DNA from: Ilex aquifolium
Taxonomy: Eukaryota > Streptophyta > Magnoliopsida > Aquifoliales > Aquifoliaceae
Assembly: GCA_951799425.1 (NCBI GenBank)
Contig: OX637394.1
Location: forward strand, 27,688,001 to 27,752,000
DNA length: 64,000 nt
Direction of reading: 5' to 3'
Positions 33,021-43,626 of the stretch are shown one piece after another; position 1 is the first letter of the stretch, and each line of letters starts with the position of its first letter. Both the position numbers and the translations under genes were made by a program. Below the pieces are notes generated by a model. It was not told where the DNA came from and ran no database searches. It saw nothing but the letters and a program-made list of their open reading frames with translations.

Positions 33021-34062
33021 GCCAACACCTCAGCCATGCTTACTTGGGGATTCTTTGATATAGAGAACATCAAGTCCTTTGACTGCACTCCTAATCCTGC
33101 AATGAAAGTAGTGATGGCAAAATTTTCTTCTGGGACATCTACCTTCAGAGATTCTGAATTGAATCTCTGTACATAAGATCGCAGGTTCTCATCAGGTCTT
33201 TGTTTTACATTCAATAAATGATAGCTCGGCTTCCTGTAGATCCGGACTCCTATGAAGTGAGATACAAAAGAAATGGAGAGTTCATTGAAGGAAGAGATCG
33301 AAGTTGGGGGGAGCCTATTGAACCATGCTAAGGCTGACCCTTTCAGCTACACCGCATTGGATCCTAGTATCCATGCAGCTCCATTTGGTTTTTATAGGTG
33401 TTGAGGTGGTCCACAGGGTCCTTTGTCCTATCGAAAGCCTCTATCTGGGGCATTCTAAACTTTGGAGGGAGAAGGAAATGCAACACCCCAACAGTGAATG
33501 GGGATTCCGTTTGTTGCACCAAGGCATCCATCGTTATTGGAGTCTTAACCCTCACTGCCTCCCTCATGTGGCTGAGCTCTTGCTGGATGTCCTTGAAGCG
33601 TTGTTCCCAATATTGCTCCATCATTTCCTGCTGGAAAGGGAGAAAATCGTTTTTCTCAACCCCTTCGTTTTGGCTCTGCACTTCTTCATTGTTACCATTC
33701 CTAGGTGGCAAATGGGGTGCCTGGCTGTTCTCCCCTCCTTCGTTTGCTTCTCTGAGGGGATCGAGGTGTTGCTGTTCCCTGCGGGGGGGATCATTCTGGC
33801 CTTGCTGGGCAGGTTGTGTTTGCTGAGGACCTCGTAAGAGCTTCAAAAGATCTTCATTTTGTTGAAGTAAGCGCTGGTTGACCAGACGAAGGGCGTCTAA
33901 TTCATTGTTGGTAGGGGAATCCACCGCAGGAGGATTATCTCCGGTGGTAGGCACGAAATCATGAAGGTTTTCTGGTTGTCTCCCACTAGTGACCTCTTGT
34001 TGGTTCTGCATCCTTGGGGGATTCATCTGATTTCTGCTCATATTACGTGTAGAGACCATCAA
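33021..34062 (-). pseudogene. Element T gag, N-terminal part
   Basis: On the minus strand the start 'MVSTRNMSRNQMNPPRMQNQQEV' opens a Gln/Pro/Asn-rich head with a coiled-coil-like 'ELDALRLVNQRLLQQNEDLLKLL' (about residues 55-77), typical of Tat-type Gag. The core Gag domain follows ('PQIEAFDRTKDPVDHLNTYKNQMELHGY', then 'NVKQRPDENLRSYVQRFNSESLKVDVPEENFAITTFIAGL' at 33214-33060). Element N begins at 33020. Broken. Confidence 0.85.
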
Positions 34063-34099
34063 TTACTGAAGAATCAGTATACTTGTAACAGGAACAGTC

Positions 34100-34120
34100 G
34101 TTCCCACAGACAGTGCCAAA
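34100..34120 (-). promoter_or_regulatory. Primer-binding site of element T
   Basis: 'TTTGGCACTGTCTGTGGGAACG' lies just after the LTR end ...CATCA on the minus strand. It is a near match to the 'TGGCGCCGTCTGTGGGAA' type of primer site common in Tat-lineage elements. Confidence 0.7.
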
Positions 34121-34121
34121 C

Positions 34122-34707
34122 TGATGGTGTTATTTCACGTGAATGAGCAGTGAGTTCAAGTGCAACTGCAAGGAACAGATCTGAGCTACAAGGCTCGTGA
34201 ATTGGTGGGTGAATGCTCTAGTTATCAGAGGTATGGTGCGCGTGACACAGTGGAAATATAGTGGTTCACCGGCTGATGAGCTCGGCTAGTCCACTCTACA
34301 ATGGAGACTCTTGCTCCTTAGGTGTATATTCATTCAAGAGGTGTTTACAGATTGCTCTTTGATGCCATTCGGATCCCCCCCCCCCTTTTTGTTGGGGCAA
34401 TCTACAGTACTTATAATGTCATTCCTAACTCTAAAAGATCTCTACCGAGATCTCTGCCCTTCATCCCTGGGATCTCCCTTAATTCTGGGAGAGGATCTTG
34501 GTCAATTGAGTGTTTTACGTCTGGGATGCTGCTTGGCTATTGTTTCGGGGATGCCAACTTGTCATCCAACTACTTCCTTATCATTTCGGCTATTATTTCG
34601 CTTGGGAGGAGCTCGAGTTCTGGTCCTCTGAGCTCTTGAGCTCCGAACTGACCTCCCAATCTGATCTCCTGGGCTGAGCTCATACTTAGGATTAATTTTT
34701 GGTACCA
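34122..34707 (-). repeat. 5' LTR of element T
   Basis: On the minus strand it runs from TGGTACC at 34707 to ...CATCA at 34122, 586 bp, short as in many Tat elements. GAGCTC occurs several times between about 34611 and 34680, including a GAGCTC-TT-GAGCTC pair. A run of 13 C is at about 34376-34388. It interrupts LTR X at 34708. Confidence 0.78.
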
Positions 34708-35729
34708 TCAAATTCAATTTTATTTAAACAATTGGAATTGAACTATGAAATAACTATTTTAAAACTAAATCTAAAATTAATAATCAAGGATTGAATTTAA
34801 CGGATTAAAGAATTTAAGATTACAACTTCCCCTAATGCTTCGTATAAATCTTTTCACTCTCTTTCCAGTTAATTGATCAAAATAAGTTGTTAACTGAGAC
34901 TTCAAAATTATTTATCAAATATCTTCCGATAGTTAGATAAGTATATCTCTCCCAATTAAATTGTTATATTCCTATGCAAAATAAGTTGGAATAGATTTAT
35001 TAAGTTCAAACTCTCATAAAAGTTACACACGGCATATAGGTATATTCCTATCCTATACACAAACCCAGCAATTCAATCCTAAGAAGAATTAACCAGATGC
35101 ATGTCATCATATTCAGATCTAAACCTAGAATTCATCTCTCTTCTTCAATCTTCAATCTCTCTTTAGCCTTCAATCTCCAAATTTAGTTGCAATCTTCAAT
35201 CTCTCTTTAGCCTTCAATCCCGATTCTCTTCGCGTCGCCTCCTTCGATTCTTGCCTTCAATTTTCTATTGATCCTTGGTCTTCTTCTTATGTTTTCATCT
35301 CCCAAAATCATTCTATTTATATCTCCACTCAAACCCTAGCATATATGAGGCATTAGAGTCCAATTTCGGGTCAAAAACAAGTCGGTGTTCGCGTCTAGAG
35401 CCAACACAGGCGCAGCTGCGCTGGAAAGGCACTAGAAAGGCGCTACATGGGCAGTAGGTGGGCGCCCTTGCGCTGAAAAGGCGCTGGGTCTGCGCTGGTT
35501 TTTTTTTTAAGCCTTCAGCTCCCTTGTTGTTTAGCTTTCAAAAATCCAACACTTAGGCTCCAAATTGACCTTGTTTCCTTCCAAATGATCTTGTTTGCTT
35601 CCAAATGATGATTCCTACCAAATAACATCAAAACACACAAAATAAATAAAAAGGAACATAAAATAATTGAAAACTTGCAATTTCATCAAGCCGAAATTAC
35701 TCAATTCGTAGGTATAAAATCGGCTCATC
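34708..35729 (-). repeat. LTR X, 5' part, inverted relative to the copy at 1-709
   Basis: On the minus strand it starts TGATGAGCCG at 35729. A 'gcgcc'-rich cluster with a perfect palindrome GCGCAGCTGCGC (35410-35421) precedes a TATAAATA box (35315-35322 on the plus strand as TATTTATA). Positions 34708-35130 match 163-580 in inverted orientation. T's LTR begins at the position equivalent to about 580 of the other copy, so T inserted here. No gene. Confidence 0.78.
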
Positions 35730-36459
35730 ATAGAGGGTGTAGTCTTCATCCCCATACTCGCTTAAAAAAATTCTGTTTATCCCCGGTCCACCTCCATTAA
35801 CGAGTATAGTTTTCATCTCCATCCCTGTCCGCGGGTAAATTTGAAATTCCCGCCACCGCCCCCGCCCCCGCCCCCGTCCACCTTACCCAACCCAAGTCAA
35901 AGCCCAAGCCAACATAATCCAAAATTCTAAATCAATCTAACATTCTAAATAATCCAACATAATTATAAAATACCATAACATAATTAAAAAGTTTGTCATC
36001 TACAACATAATCCAACATAATATAATTAAAATCTTGTCTACTACATAATCCAGCATAATATAATTAAAAGTTTATCTCCCATGTAAATCCAACATAAAAA
36101 AAAAATATAAAAACACAAAGATCTACACTTTTACAAGCCAAAAACATGAAAAAAAATCAAAAAATAAAACAACTTCCAAAAGAAAAAATCATTCAATAAT
36201 ATATAAATTTGTATTCACAGCAACATGTATATATACATATATTTATATACATATAAAATAATAATAATAACGGGTAAAACGGGGCGGGGCAGCGACAGGA
36301 CGGGGTAAATGTCAATCCATCCCCGCCTTCATTCCTGCATGAGTTTATACGCGTATCCCCATATACGTCCACTATCCAATACGTATGGTTCATCCCCAGT
36401 CGAAACGGGGCGGGTTTGGAGGAATACCTATTTTTATCCGGTCCACCTGCCATCCCTAG
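35730..36459 (-). mobile_element. Probable hAT-like non-autonomous DNA element
   Basis: On the minus strand the block starts TAGGGATGGCA, a common hAT end in plants, and ends near ...CACCCTCTA, which reads TAGAGGGTG in inversion, a weak partner. G/C-rich subterminal segments full of 'ggggatga', 'cgggta' and (CCCCCG)n surround an AT-rich middle that holds three copies of a roughly 45-bp 'acataatccaacataatataattaaaa' repeat (35935-36110) and ATA microsatellites. There is no transposase ORF. An 8-bp target duplication was not found; both flanks are other elements' edges. Confidence 0.45.
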
Positions 36460-38438
36460 AAAGAGGTACATGGTGTATTGTGATGCCTTGAAGGACGGAC
36501 TTGGATGTGTATAGATGCAGTCAGGGAGGGTGGTGGCTTATGGTTCTTAGCAGTTAAACAACCACGAGCAGAACTACCCCATGCATGACATGGAGTTGGC
36601 GGCCATTGTCTTTGCCTTGAAGGCTTGGCGCCACTATTTGTATGGTGAGCATTTTTGAGGTGTTTTTGGACCATAAAAGTCTAAAGTACATCTTCACGCA
36701 ACAGGACCTCAATATGAGGTAGCGTAGGTGGATGGAGTATTTGGAGGATTATGACTTCACTTTGCATTACCATCTCCGTAAGGTAAACATGGCGGATGAT
36801 GCACTCAGCAAGAAGTCATGGGGAGTCTTGGCCAGTGTTGCTCCCCAGGAGTAGCAGATGCTTGAGATTATGGGGCAGTTCGGGCTACATTACAAGGGTC
36901 AGACTCATGGAATTTTTGGGAGTTTGGTGGTTAAGTCTTCCCTACTGAGCAGGGTGATCAAGTCCGAGGGGCAGAACGCAGAGATATTGTCCATCAGGGA
37001 CAGGGTATGGTCGGGTACAGTGACGAGGGTTGGGTCATTCACTCAGATGGTAGTCTTCGATTTAGGGAAAGGGTTGTGGTTCCCCTGTCTACGAATTTGA
37101 GAGAGGAGATCCTTAGGGAGTTCCATTACTCCCGTTTTGTTGTGCATCCAAGTGGCACGAAGATGTACCGTATCTTCATCGCCAGTACTATTGGAGTGGG
37201 ATAAAGAGGCACATTGGAGATTTTGTTAGCCAATGTCTCACGTGTCAATAGGTCAAGGCTAAGCACCAGAGACCAGCAAGGTTGTTCCAGCCTTTGGAGG
37301 TGGCTGAGTGAAAGTGAGAGTACATCATGATGGATTTTGTGACCTACTTTCCATGGACATCGCGGGGGCATGACGGGATATAGGTGATAGTGGATTGGAT
37401 TACGAAATCGGCACACTTTTTGGCAGTGCGGATGACCTTCACACTAGAGAAATTTTTCAGGCTGTACATACGGGAGATAGTCCGGTTATAGTATCGAATT
37501 GGGATCTCAAGTTCACGGCCCATTTTTGGGAGAGTTTTCAGCGGACCATGGGGACATAGTTGATTATGAGCATAGCCTTTCATCTCCAGACGGACGGTCA
37601 GCCAGAGATGACCATCCAGATTTTAGAGAACATGCTACGGGCATACGTCATTGATCTCAAGGGCAGCTGGAAAGAGTACTTACCCTTAGTGGAGTTCACC
37701 TACAACAATAGTTATCAGGCGAACATACAAATGGCACCCTATGAGACACTTTATGGGAGGACATGTCATTCTCCGATTTGTTGGACGGAGGTTAGAGAGA
37801 GACCCTCTACGGGTCCGAATTTGGTTAGAGACACGTCGGAGAAGGTGGACTTGGTACAGAAGCGTCTTCTTACGGCTCAGAGCCAACAGAATAGCTACGC
37901 CGACAGACGATGACCTCTAAAGTTCGAGGTCAGAGATCACGTCTTCTTGAAGGTGATGCCCAATAGAGGAGTGGTCAGGTTCGGGAAGCGGGGAAAACTA
38001 TCACCGAGGTATATCAAGCCCTTCGAGGTATTCGAGAGGTTGGTGCAATCGCTTACTAGTTGGCGTTACCACCAAATCTATCAGGTGTTCACGCGGTATT
38101 CCATGTCTCCATGCTCCAGAAGTACACTCCAGATCCGACACATGTGGTGAATTGGGGGGGAGCTATTTGTTGATGCAGATGGGACCTTCGAGGAGAGACC
38201 GGTACGTATCATGGATAGCCGAGCAAGTTTTGCGAGTTAAGACCGTAAGGCTGGTAAATGTGTTGTGGTAGCACCGTGGTGTGGAGAAGGCGACATGGGA
38301 GCATGAGGACACTATTTGTTCTTGTTCGATGATGGAGGTATCTTCTTGTAGTCATAAAGTACTATATGATTTTTGCATATACAAGTGGTTGAATGTGTGT
38401 AAATTTCGGGGACGAAATTTCTTTTAAGGGGGGAAGAA
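36460..38438 (+). mobile_element. Fragment C: chromovirus (Tekay-type) RNase H to integrase, broken
   Basis: It begins inside RNase H ('YCDALKDGLGC' region) and continues through '[16 protein letters not shown]'-like sequence, integrase zinc head, integrase core ('LEFTYNNSYQANIQMAPYETLYGRTCHSPICW' region, 37690-37800) and the '[26 protein letters not shown]' end (37950-38050), then 'tttcggggacgaaat' and a polypurine tract before the LTR start at 38439. It is closely related to D but much more decayed, with more than ten breaks. Confidence 0.8.
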
Positions 38439-38677
38439 TGTACAACCCGGAAAAATTTGAATTTTTATGAAAAATGACAAAACGGTAATTAATCGCTATG
38501 GTACGGGTTGAAAACTCGAATTTTTCTAGAATTTGGATGACAAAACAGACCTCACCGTTAGATTCGTCTCGCGAAATCTAGTTACCTAGTCAATTTTCGT
38601 TGAATTCTGAGACAGTCGAATTTTTTGCATTTTTCGAGTGTTGTGTGACTAAAATAAGTGCAATAGAGTTTTAATTG
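38439..38677 (+). repeat. Start of 3' LTR of fragment C
   Basis: It begins TGTACAACCCGG after 'aaggggggaagaa' and matches the first about 240 bp of B's LTR (15787 onward) well, including the 'tttaattgngaaa' end. It stops at about 38677, where plastid-like sequence begins. Confidence 0.75.
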
Positions 38678-39013
38678 AGAAATTACTGCTTTTATTGTAA
38701 CAAAAGATTCCCTTTTTATGTGGAAAAGGCCCGTATCAATAATTATGATTTTACGTATGGACAATTCCTCAATATCTTGTTCATTCGCAACAAAATATTT
38801 TCTTTGTGCATCGGTAAAAAAAAACATGTTTTTTGGGGGAGAGATACTATTTCACCAATCAAGTCACAGGTATCTAACATATTCATACCTAACGATTTTC
38901 CACAAAGTGGTGACGAAACGTATAACTTGTACAAATCTTTCCATTTTCCAAGTCGATCCGATCCATTCGTTCGTAGAGCTATTTACTCGATCGCAAACAT
39001 TTCTGGAACACCG
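38678..39013 (+). pseudogene. ycf2: Plastid ycf2 fragment in nuclear DNA (NUPT)
   Basis: The translation from 38681 to 39013 is an internal segment of Ycf2, the large plastid protein linked to inner-envelope protein import: [20 protein letters not shown], then '[19 protein letters not shown]', '[10 protein letters not shown]', '[20 protein letters not shown]' and '[20 protein letters not shown]'. The frame is open over about 111 codons, but it lacks the start and almost all of the >2,000-residue protein, so it is not a working gene. Compared with the Ycf2 sequence I remember, several replacements (Val to Ile, Ala to Val, Glu to Lys, Asp to Asn) fit C-to-T or G-to-A changes, the usual decay of methylated nuclear plastid DNA. 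It lies between C's LTR start and D's LTR. Confidence 0.9.
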
Positions 39014-39063
39014 GTCCATAGTAATCCAACGGTGAGCATAGAAATGGTGAGGTCTGTTTTGTC
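39014..39063. other. Filler DNA at the NUPT/LTR junction
   Basis: The 50 bases are a mosaic. 'ggtgaggtctgttttgtcat' (to 39065) is the inverse of 38546-38566. 'gagcatagaaatggt' repeats 39078-39092 in direct orientation. 'atccaacggtgag' resembles the inverse of the same C-LTR site. This is the kind of patchwork left by template-switching end joining. Confidence 0.75.
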
Positions 39064-40632
39064 ATAGAAATGGAAAAGTGAGCATAGAAATGGTTTAATC
39101 TATTTTCTAGCTTGAATTTGGTGTATGAAGTTACATGTGATTTATTATGTAACTTAGTGAAATTAAGGCATGTTATGTGATTTATAAATTGTGCCTAGAA
39201 GGTGTTTGATAAAATGCCTTGCTTGAATGGAAATTGTTGTTTTGAGTGAATTGAAATAACATGCTTAAGTGTAACTTGTGGAATCATATGCTATTGATAT
39301 GATTGGATGTGTTTGTTGATAGATGCATGTGGTGATATATTAACATTGAAATGAATATGGTATTTATATGCTTAGGATATAAATTTACCATGGACATGTT
39401 GAAATTGTGCATGAGTTGTTCTTGACATGTGGAACATCATGTGGTATGCAATAGGACATAGCATTGCATGTGCATGGAAGCATCTCATTACATGGGTGTG
39501 TGCATGGTTGATGTCAACACCACACTTGGTGATTGACGGTATGGCTTGGGAAAAGTTGGGTCGAAGACCTAGCTAAGCCGCTTGATTGCATGATAAATTG
39601 GGTCGGGATGAGCAAGAAGAGGCATGACGACCTCTCGGGTGAAAGACCCGGTGATTTGGAGGGTGCACTCCGTTGGTATAAGAGTCCATAAAGTGTACTG
39701 GTGTGGAAGACCATTGGTAGGAGTCCATGAAGTTTCCGATCCCAATAATGACCCTAGCTTTGAAAATGTCATTTAATGAAACATAAATGACGAAATGAAA
39801 CACTTTGGCATTGCATCGTGTTGTAGGAGTCGGTGAGGACTCGGGTTGAAATGCATGAGGGAGTGACATCTCATTTCATGGCATGGTAGTATTGCATTCC
39901 AACTTAGGATGCATGTCCTTGTGAGAAATGATTGTTTGCAAATGAATGTTGCATGAGCATGAGCATCTAGGGGGAGAGTAGCCCTTGTAGGGTTTACTTT
40001 ACTGGGCGTTGGCTCACCCTATACGGGAAACATTTCAGGTGTGGGGTTTGCACCGGCGGATGGCTCACTTGGAGAGCATCAAGCATGAAGGGGGCCGGCT
40101 TGTGGCCTTAGTTCGAGTTTTTGTAAAACTTTTGTATAAATTCCATTTTGATGTGTAAATTATGGAATTAATTGTAATGGAACTTGTATAAGTTATGTAT
40201 TATATGGAAAATCTCATTAAACATGTGTTGGATGGGTTTTGGGAGGTTTGGAATGGCTTGGAAATGAAAAATAGGTAAAAAGGGCAATTCTGGGCCAGGC
40301 GTACCGGTACGGTAAGGTCCAGTAGGTGTAGCGTACCGGTACGCTCTCCAAAATTCAGAATTGTTTTTTATTTTATTATTCTTTTGCCAAGTCTTTGGGC
40401 TATGTTTTCCTCCCTTCTAATGTTACAAATGGATAATAAGGGGATACCAATTGTGGTATATTGGATCTCGGATAGGTCAACCAACCGAAAGAAATTGGAC
40501 TTGGATTTCCTTTTATCCCGGTAAAGGGAATGTGGTGCCGCGGTATCGGTTTAAGTGACATCCACGGGTATTTCCGCGGGTTGACGGGTTGTCAACGGTC
40601 AATAAAAGACCCCCGGATTTTGGTGCGTCACA
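39064..40632 (+). repeat. 5' LTR of element D, right two-thirds
   Basis: It is nearly identical to 56725-58305 and ends ...GTCACA just before the primer site. CGTACCGGTACG palindromes are at 40300-40311 and 40332-40343. The open minus-strand frames here (39514-39869) recur identically in the other LTR and are not genes. Confidence 0.88.
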
Positions 40633-40635
40633 GCT

Positions 40636-40647
40636 TGGTATCAGAGC
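40636..40647 (+). promoter_or_regulatory. Primer-binding site of element D (initiator tRNA-Met)
   Basis: TGGTATCAGAGC, three bases after the LTR end, is the standard complement of initiator tRNA-Met in plant retrotransposons. The 700 bp up to 41350 hold a leader and a protease-like stretch near 40990 but no intact ORF. Confidence 0.9.
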
Positions 40648-41350
40648 ATAGGTATACGATTTACCTAGGGCTTGAGGGAAATGGGTTTACACCATTGCAT
40701 TCCATGTGCATTCATGTTATGTGTTTTATTTGTTACATGATTATGTGCTACATGATTATGTGTTATATGTAAATTGTATACATGGTAAAATGTATATGGA
40801 AAAGAGGAACACTAGGGTTAGAAAACATAACCTTGGGAGTTCGAAAAAGGATGAACGGGATAGTTCATGGGTTAAATGTCTACTAGTGAGACGGTGAGGG
40901 AATTCTCCTTGTTTTGAACTTGGTCCCTACATTGGGATATTAAGTTATTGTCCAATGACAATTTAACTTGAGTAAGGGAATGGGCTCAGAGATTGTAATC
41001 TTGGAAGAGCCATTGTTTGTGAGTTCTCCCCTAGGAGCTGGGGTGAGTACTAAATGGGTATGTCGGGAATGTGAGTTAGGATTCTCGGGGATTCTACTCC
41101 ATGGACATGTTAGAATTTGATGTCATCCTTGGGATGGACAGATTAACGGCACATTGAGTCGTTAGTAAGTGTGATCAACAGCGGGTCACTATTTACACAT
41201 TGGAGTGTGTATGTTTTAAGTTTTAAGGGAAGCGCATGACGTTTACCCTAAAGAAAGTATAAATTCCGTTGGTACGGGCAGTTGATGGGTTGACTAGCAA
41301 GCCTTACCCTGGAGGACGAGGCGAGACAGGAGTTTGGTCTACCTTGGGTT

Positions 41351-42364
41351 GTGTGTGATTATGAGGATGTTTTTCCGGATGAACTACCGGGATTACCTCC
41401 ACATAGGAATGTAGATTTCACTATAGAGTTGCATCCTGGTACATCGCACATTTCTATGACTCCACATAGGATGGCGCCTACTGAGTTGCAAGAACTCAAG
41501 ATCCAATTACAGGAATTGTTGGACCGGGGTTTCATTAGACCGAGTACCTCACCTTGGGGTGCTCCGGTGTTATTTGCAAAGAAGAAGGACAAAACCCTTC
41601 GACTATGTATAGACTACCGGCAGTTGAATAGGGTTACTATCAAGAATAGGTACCCTTTGCCGAGGATTGATGACTTGTTTGATCAGCTGAGAGGGGCGCG
41701 GGTCTACTCCAAGATAGATCTCCGCACCGGTTACCATCAGTTGAGAGTTAGGGAGACAGATATCCCTAAGACGGTGTTTCGGACGCGATATGGGCATTTC
41801 GAGTTCACAGTGATGCCATTCGGATTGACGAACGCTCCAGCGGCATTCATGGATCTCATGCATAGGGTGTTTCAACCCTACCTTGATCAATTTGTTGTAG
41901 TCTTTGTTGACGACATCTTGATCTACTCCAAGTCTGAGGAGGAGCATGAGGGTCACTTGAGGTTCGTTCTTCAGATCTTGAGAGACCACCAATTGTATAC
42001 CAAGTTCAGCAAGTGTGAATTTTGGCTTACTGAGGTGAAATTTTTGGGACATGTGGTGTCAGCTTCGGGTGTATCCGTAGACCCGGAGAAGGTTGAGTCA
42101 GTCATGAATTGGGAGAGGTCGAAGTCAGTCTTCGAGATACGTAGTTTCTTGGGATTGGCGGGGTATTACAGGAGGTTCATTGAGGACTTCTCCCGACTAG
42201 CTTCACCTATGACTAGGTTGACCCGGAAAGAGGTTAGGTTTGAGTGGAATGATTCTTGCGAGAAGGCATTCCAGGAGTTGAAGAGGAGGCTTACTTCAGC
42301 TCCTATACTGATCGTCCCAGAAAGGGGACAGAGGTACACAGTGTATTGTGATGCCTCTAAGGAC
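41351..42364 (+). pseudogene. Element D reverse transcriptase and start of RNase H
   Basis: The open frame reads '[21 protein letters not shown]', '[20 protein letters not shown]', '[20 protein letters not shown]', the catalytic 'FVDDILIYS' (near 41905-41935), '[17 protein letters not shown]', '[20 protein letters not shown]' and the RNase H start '[10 protein letters not shown]'. These are typical Tekay-type sequences. The frame runs to the edge of element E at 42364, and the last residues of the open frame come from E's LTR. Confidence 0.88.
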
Positions 42365-43448
42365 TATGATTCAGGTCTAATATTTACATTTGTCAGAGGT
42401 AATATTAATCATTTTATTGTGAAAGTGTGATATTTATGATGATTTAATTGAAGATTAAGGCTATGAGAATAAAAGATGAGTTGTGTTGTTTTGCAGGTTA
42501 ATAGTGCAAAATTGGAGTGAAGCTATGAGAATAAAGGAAGCATAGCTCAGGACGGATCACACTGGAACACGCGTCCGGACGGAGGAAGTATACGCGTCCG
42601 AACGCGATTGGCAGAAAGTTGACAAACGAAGCAAGGACCATTCTGGAAGGCGCGTCCGGACGGTTGAGAGAGTCGCGTCCGGACGCGTGTCAAACCTCTG
42701 CTGCCGAATTTAGAATCCTAGTGGGATGCAATCTCTGGGGAATGTAATTTATAAATACAAACCTAGGACTTTGTAAAGGATCTATCTTTATTCTCTTTGT
42801 TTTTAGTCTATTTTTCTGAATCCTTTACCATGTCTGGCTAGAAGGCTAAGCTAGGGCTAGGGGAAAATCTCTCAACGGAGTACGGTATTTTTATTGACTC
42901 TTGTACTTAAGGATTTATGAAACTGTGTTAATTTAATTCCTAATATTTTAGCAAAGTGTTTATGCTGTATAAATTCTTGAGTTGTTGTGCCACGTACATC
43001 GATTGCTTGAGTTTCCCTGCGTGTAAATCACTGGTTATTCCACGCTGGAAGGATTAACATTATTTCATAGAATAATATGATTGAATGATTATTCAGGTTC
43101 CTGGTAGTCGTTTGATTATAACTTTTGGATTTATCACTTGATTTGTTAATTGGGTTAACTGACATTTAATTCCTCTTTCAAGTCAAGCTTTGAGTCTTTA
43201 ACTATTATTGTATGAAGTTGAGAGGGAGTACCTGATGCTCTAGTATTTTATTTATTACTGTTTTAATTACCAAAAATCACTTTTCTCCAATCAACAACTT
43301 TCCAAACAAATCCTTTTTCGTTCAAATTACTTTTGTTGTTTGTGTGATTGTTCCTTGTTACAATTCCTCGTGGGATCGACCTCGGACTTCCGAGAATATA
43401 TTATTTTGCTCAACCTGCGCTTGGGTTTACACTTTTAAAGTTGAAGCA
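42365..43448 (+). repeat. 5' LTR of element E
   Basis: It starts TATGATTCAGG (or TGATTCAGG at 42367; both copies share the TA) and ends ...TTGAAGCA. U3 has four CGTCCGGACG units (42572-42581, 42595-42604 with one mismatch, 42653-42662, 42676-42685), then a TATAAATA box at 42750-42757. The end carries 'cgtgggatcgacctcggac' and 'tgcgcttgggtttacac', usual for Athila-type LTRs. Confidence 0.92.
42572..42757 (+). promoter_or_regulatory. LTR promoter of element E: CGTCCGGACG array and TATA box
   Basis: Four copies of the 10-bp palindrome, often as CGCGTCCGGACG, precede TATAAATA by 65 bp. The identical set is in the 3' LTR (TATA at 53235-53242). The layout suggests binding sites for a dimeric factor upstream of the transcription start; this is inference. 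Confidence 0.7.
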
Positions 43449-43454
43449 AGTTTT

Positions 43455-43472
43455 TGGCGCCGTTGCCGGGGA
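43455..43472 (+). promoter_or_regulatory. Primer-binding site of element E (tRNA-Asp)
   Basis: TGGCGCCGTTGCCGGGGA is complementary to the 3' end of plant tRNA-Asp(GUC), including its CCA. It lies six bases after the LTR end. The following 150 bp are leader without an ORF. Confidence 0.92.
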
Positions 43473-43626
43473 ACTTGAAAGACAAGGAGCTATTACATCA
43501 TTGAGGTTTGCGGTATTTGCGAGTCTTCGGAAATCCGGTAACTTCGTTCTAATTTTTAGTTTATTTATTTAAGTTATTTTTCTTGTTAGTTTAATTTAGA
43601 ATTTATTTAGGTTATTTATCTGTTTT

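Larger units (their letters stand above)
25250..34707 (-). mobile_element. Element T: Tat-type Ty3/Gypsy on the minus strand, split by element N
   Basis: Read on the minus strand, the parts are a 586-bp 5' LTR (34122-34707), a primer site, gag (to 33021, then 27940-27407), protease, reverse transcriptase (27106-25553) and the start of RNase H. Element N lies inside gag between duplicated GCCAA (27936-27940 and 33021-33025). Integrase and a 3' LTR are not present on the left side, where F's LTR begins. Broken, with about five interruptions besides the insertion. It probably inserted into the X LTR at 34708. Confidence 0.85.

Noticed and set aside
38675-39067. Functional ycf2-like nuclear gene
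   Set aside because: Only about 111 codons of a protein of more than 2,000 residues, no own start context, embedded between LTR pieces. Treated as a nuclear plastid-DNA fragment.
39514-39869. Minus-strand open frames repeated at 57175-57530
   Set aside because: The same frames occur in both copies of D's LTR simply because the LTRs are duplicates; they match no protein and lack gene context.
43455-43472. tRNA-Asp gene
   Set aside because: Only the 18-bp complement of the tRNA 3' end is present, which is a primer-binding site. No cloverleaf sequence surrounds it.
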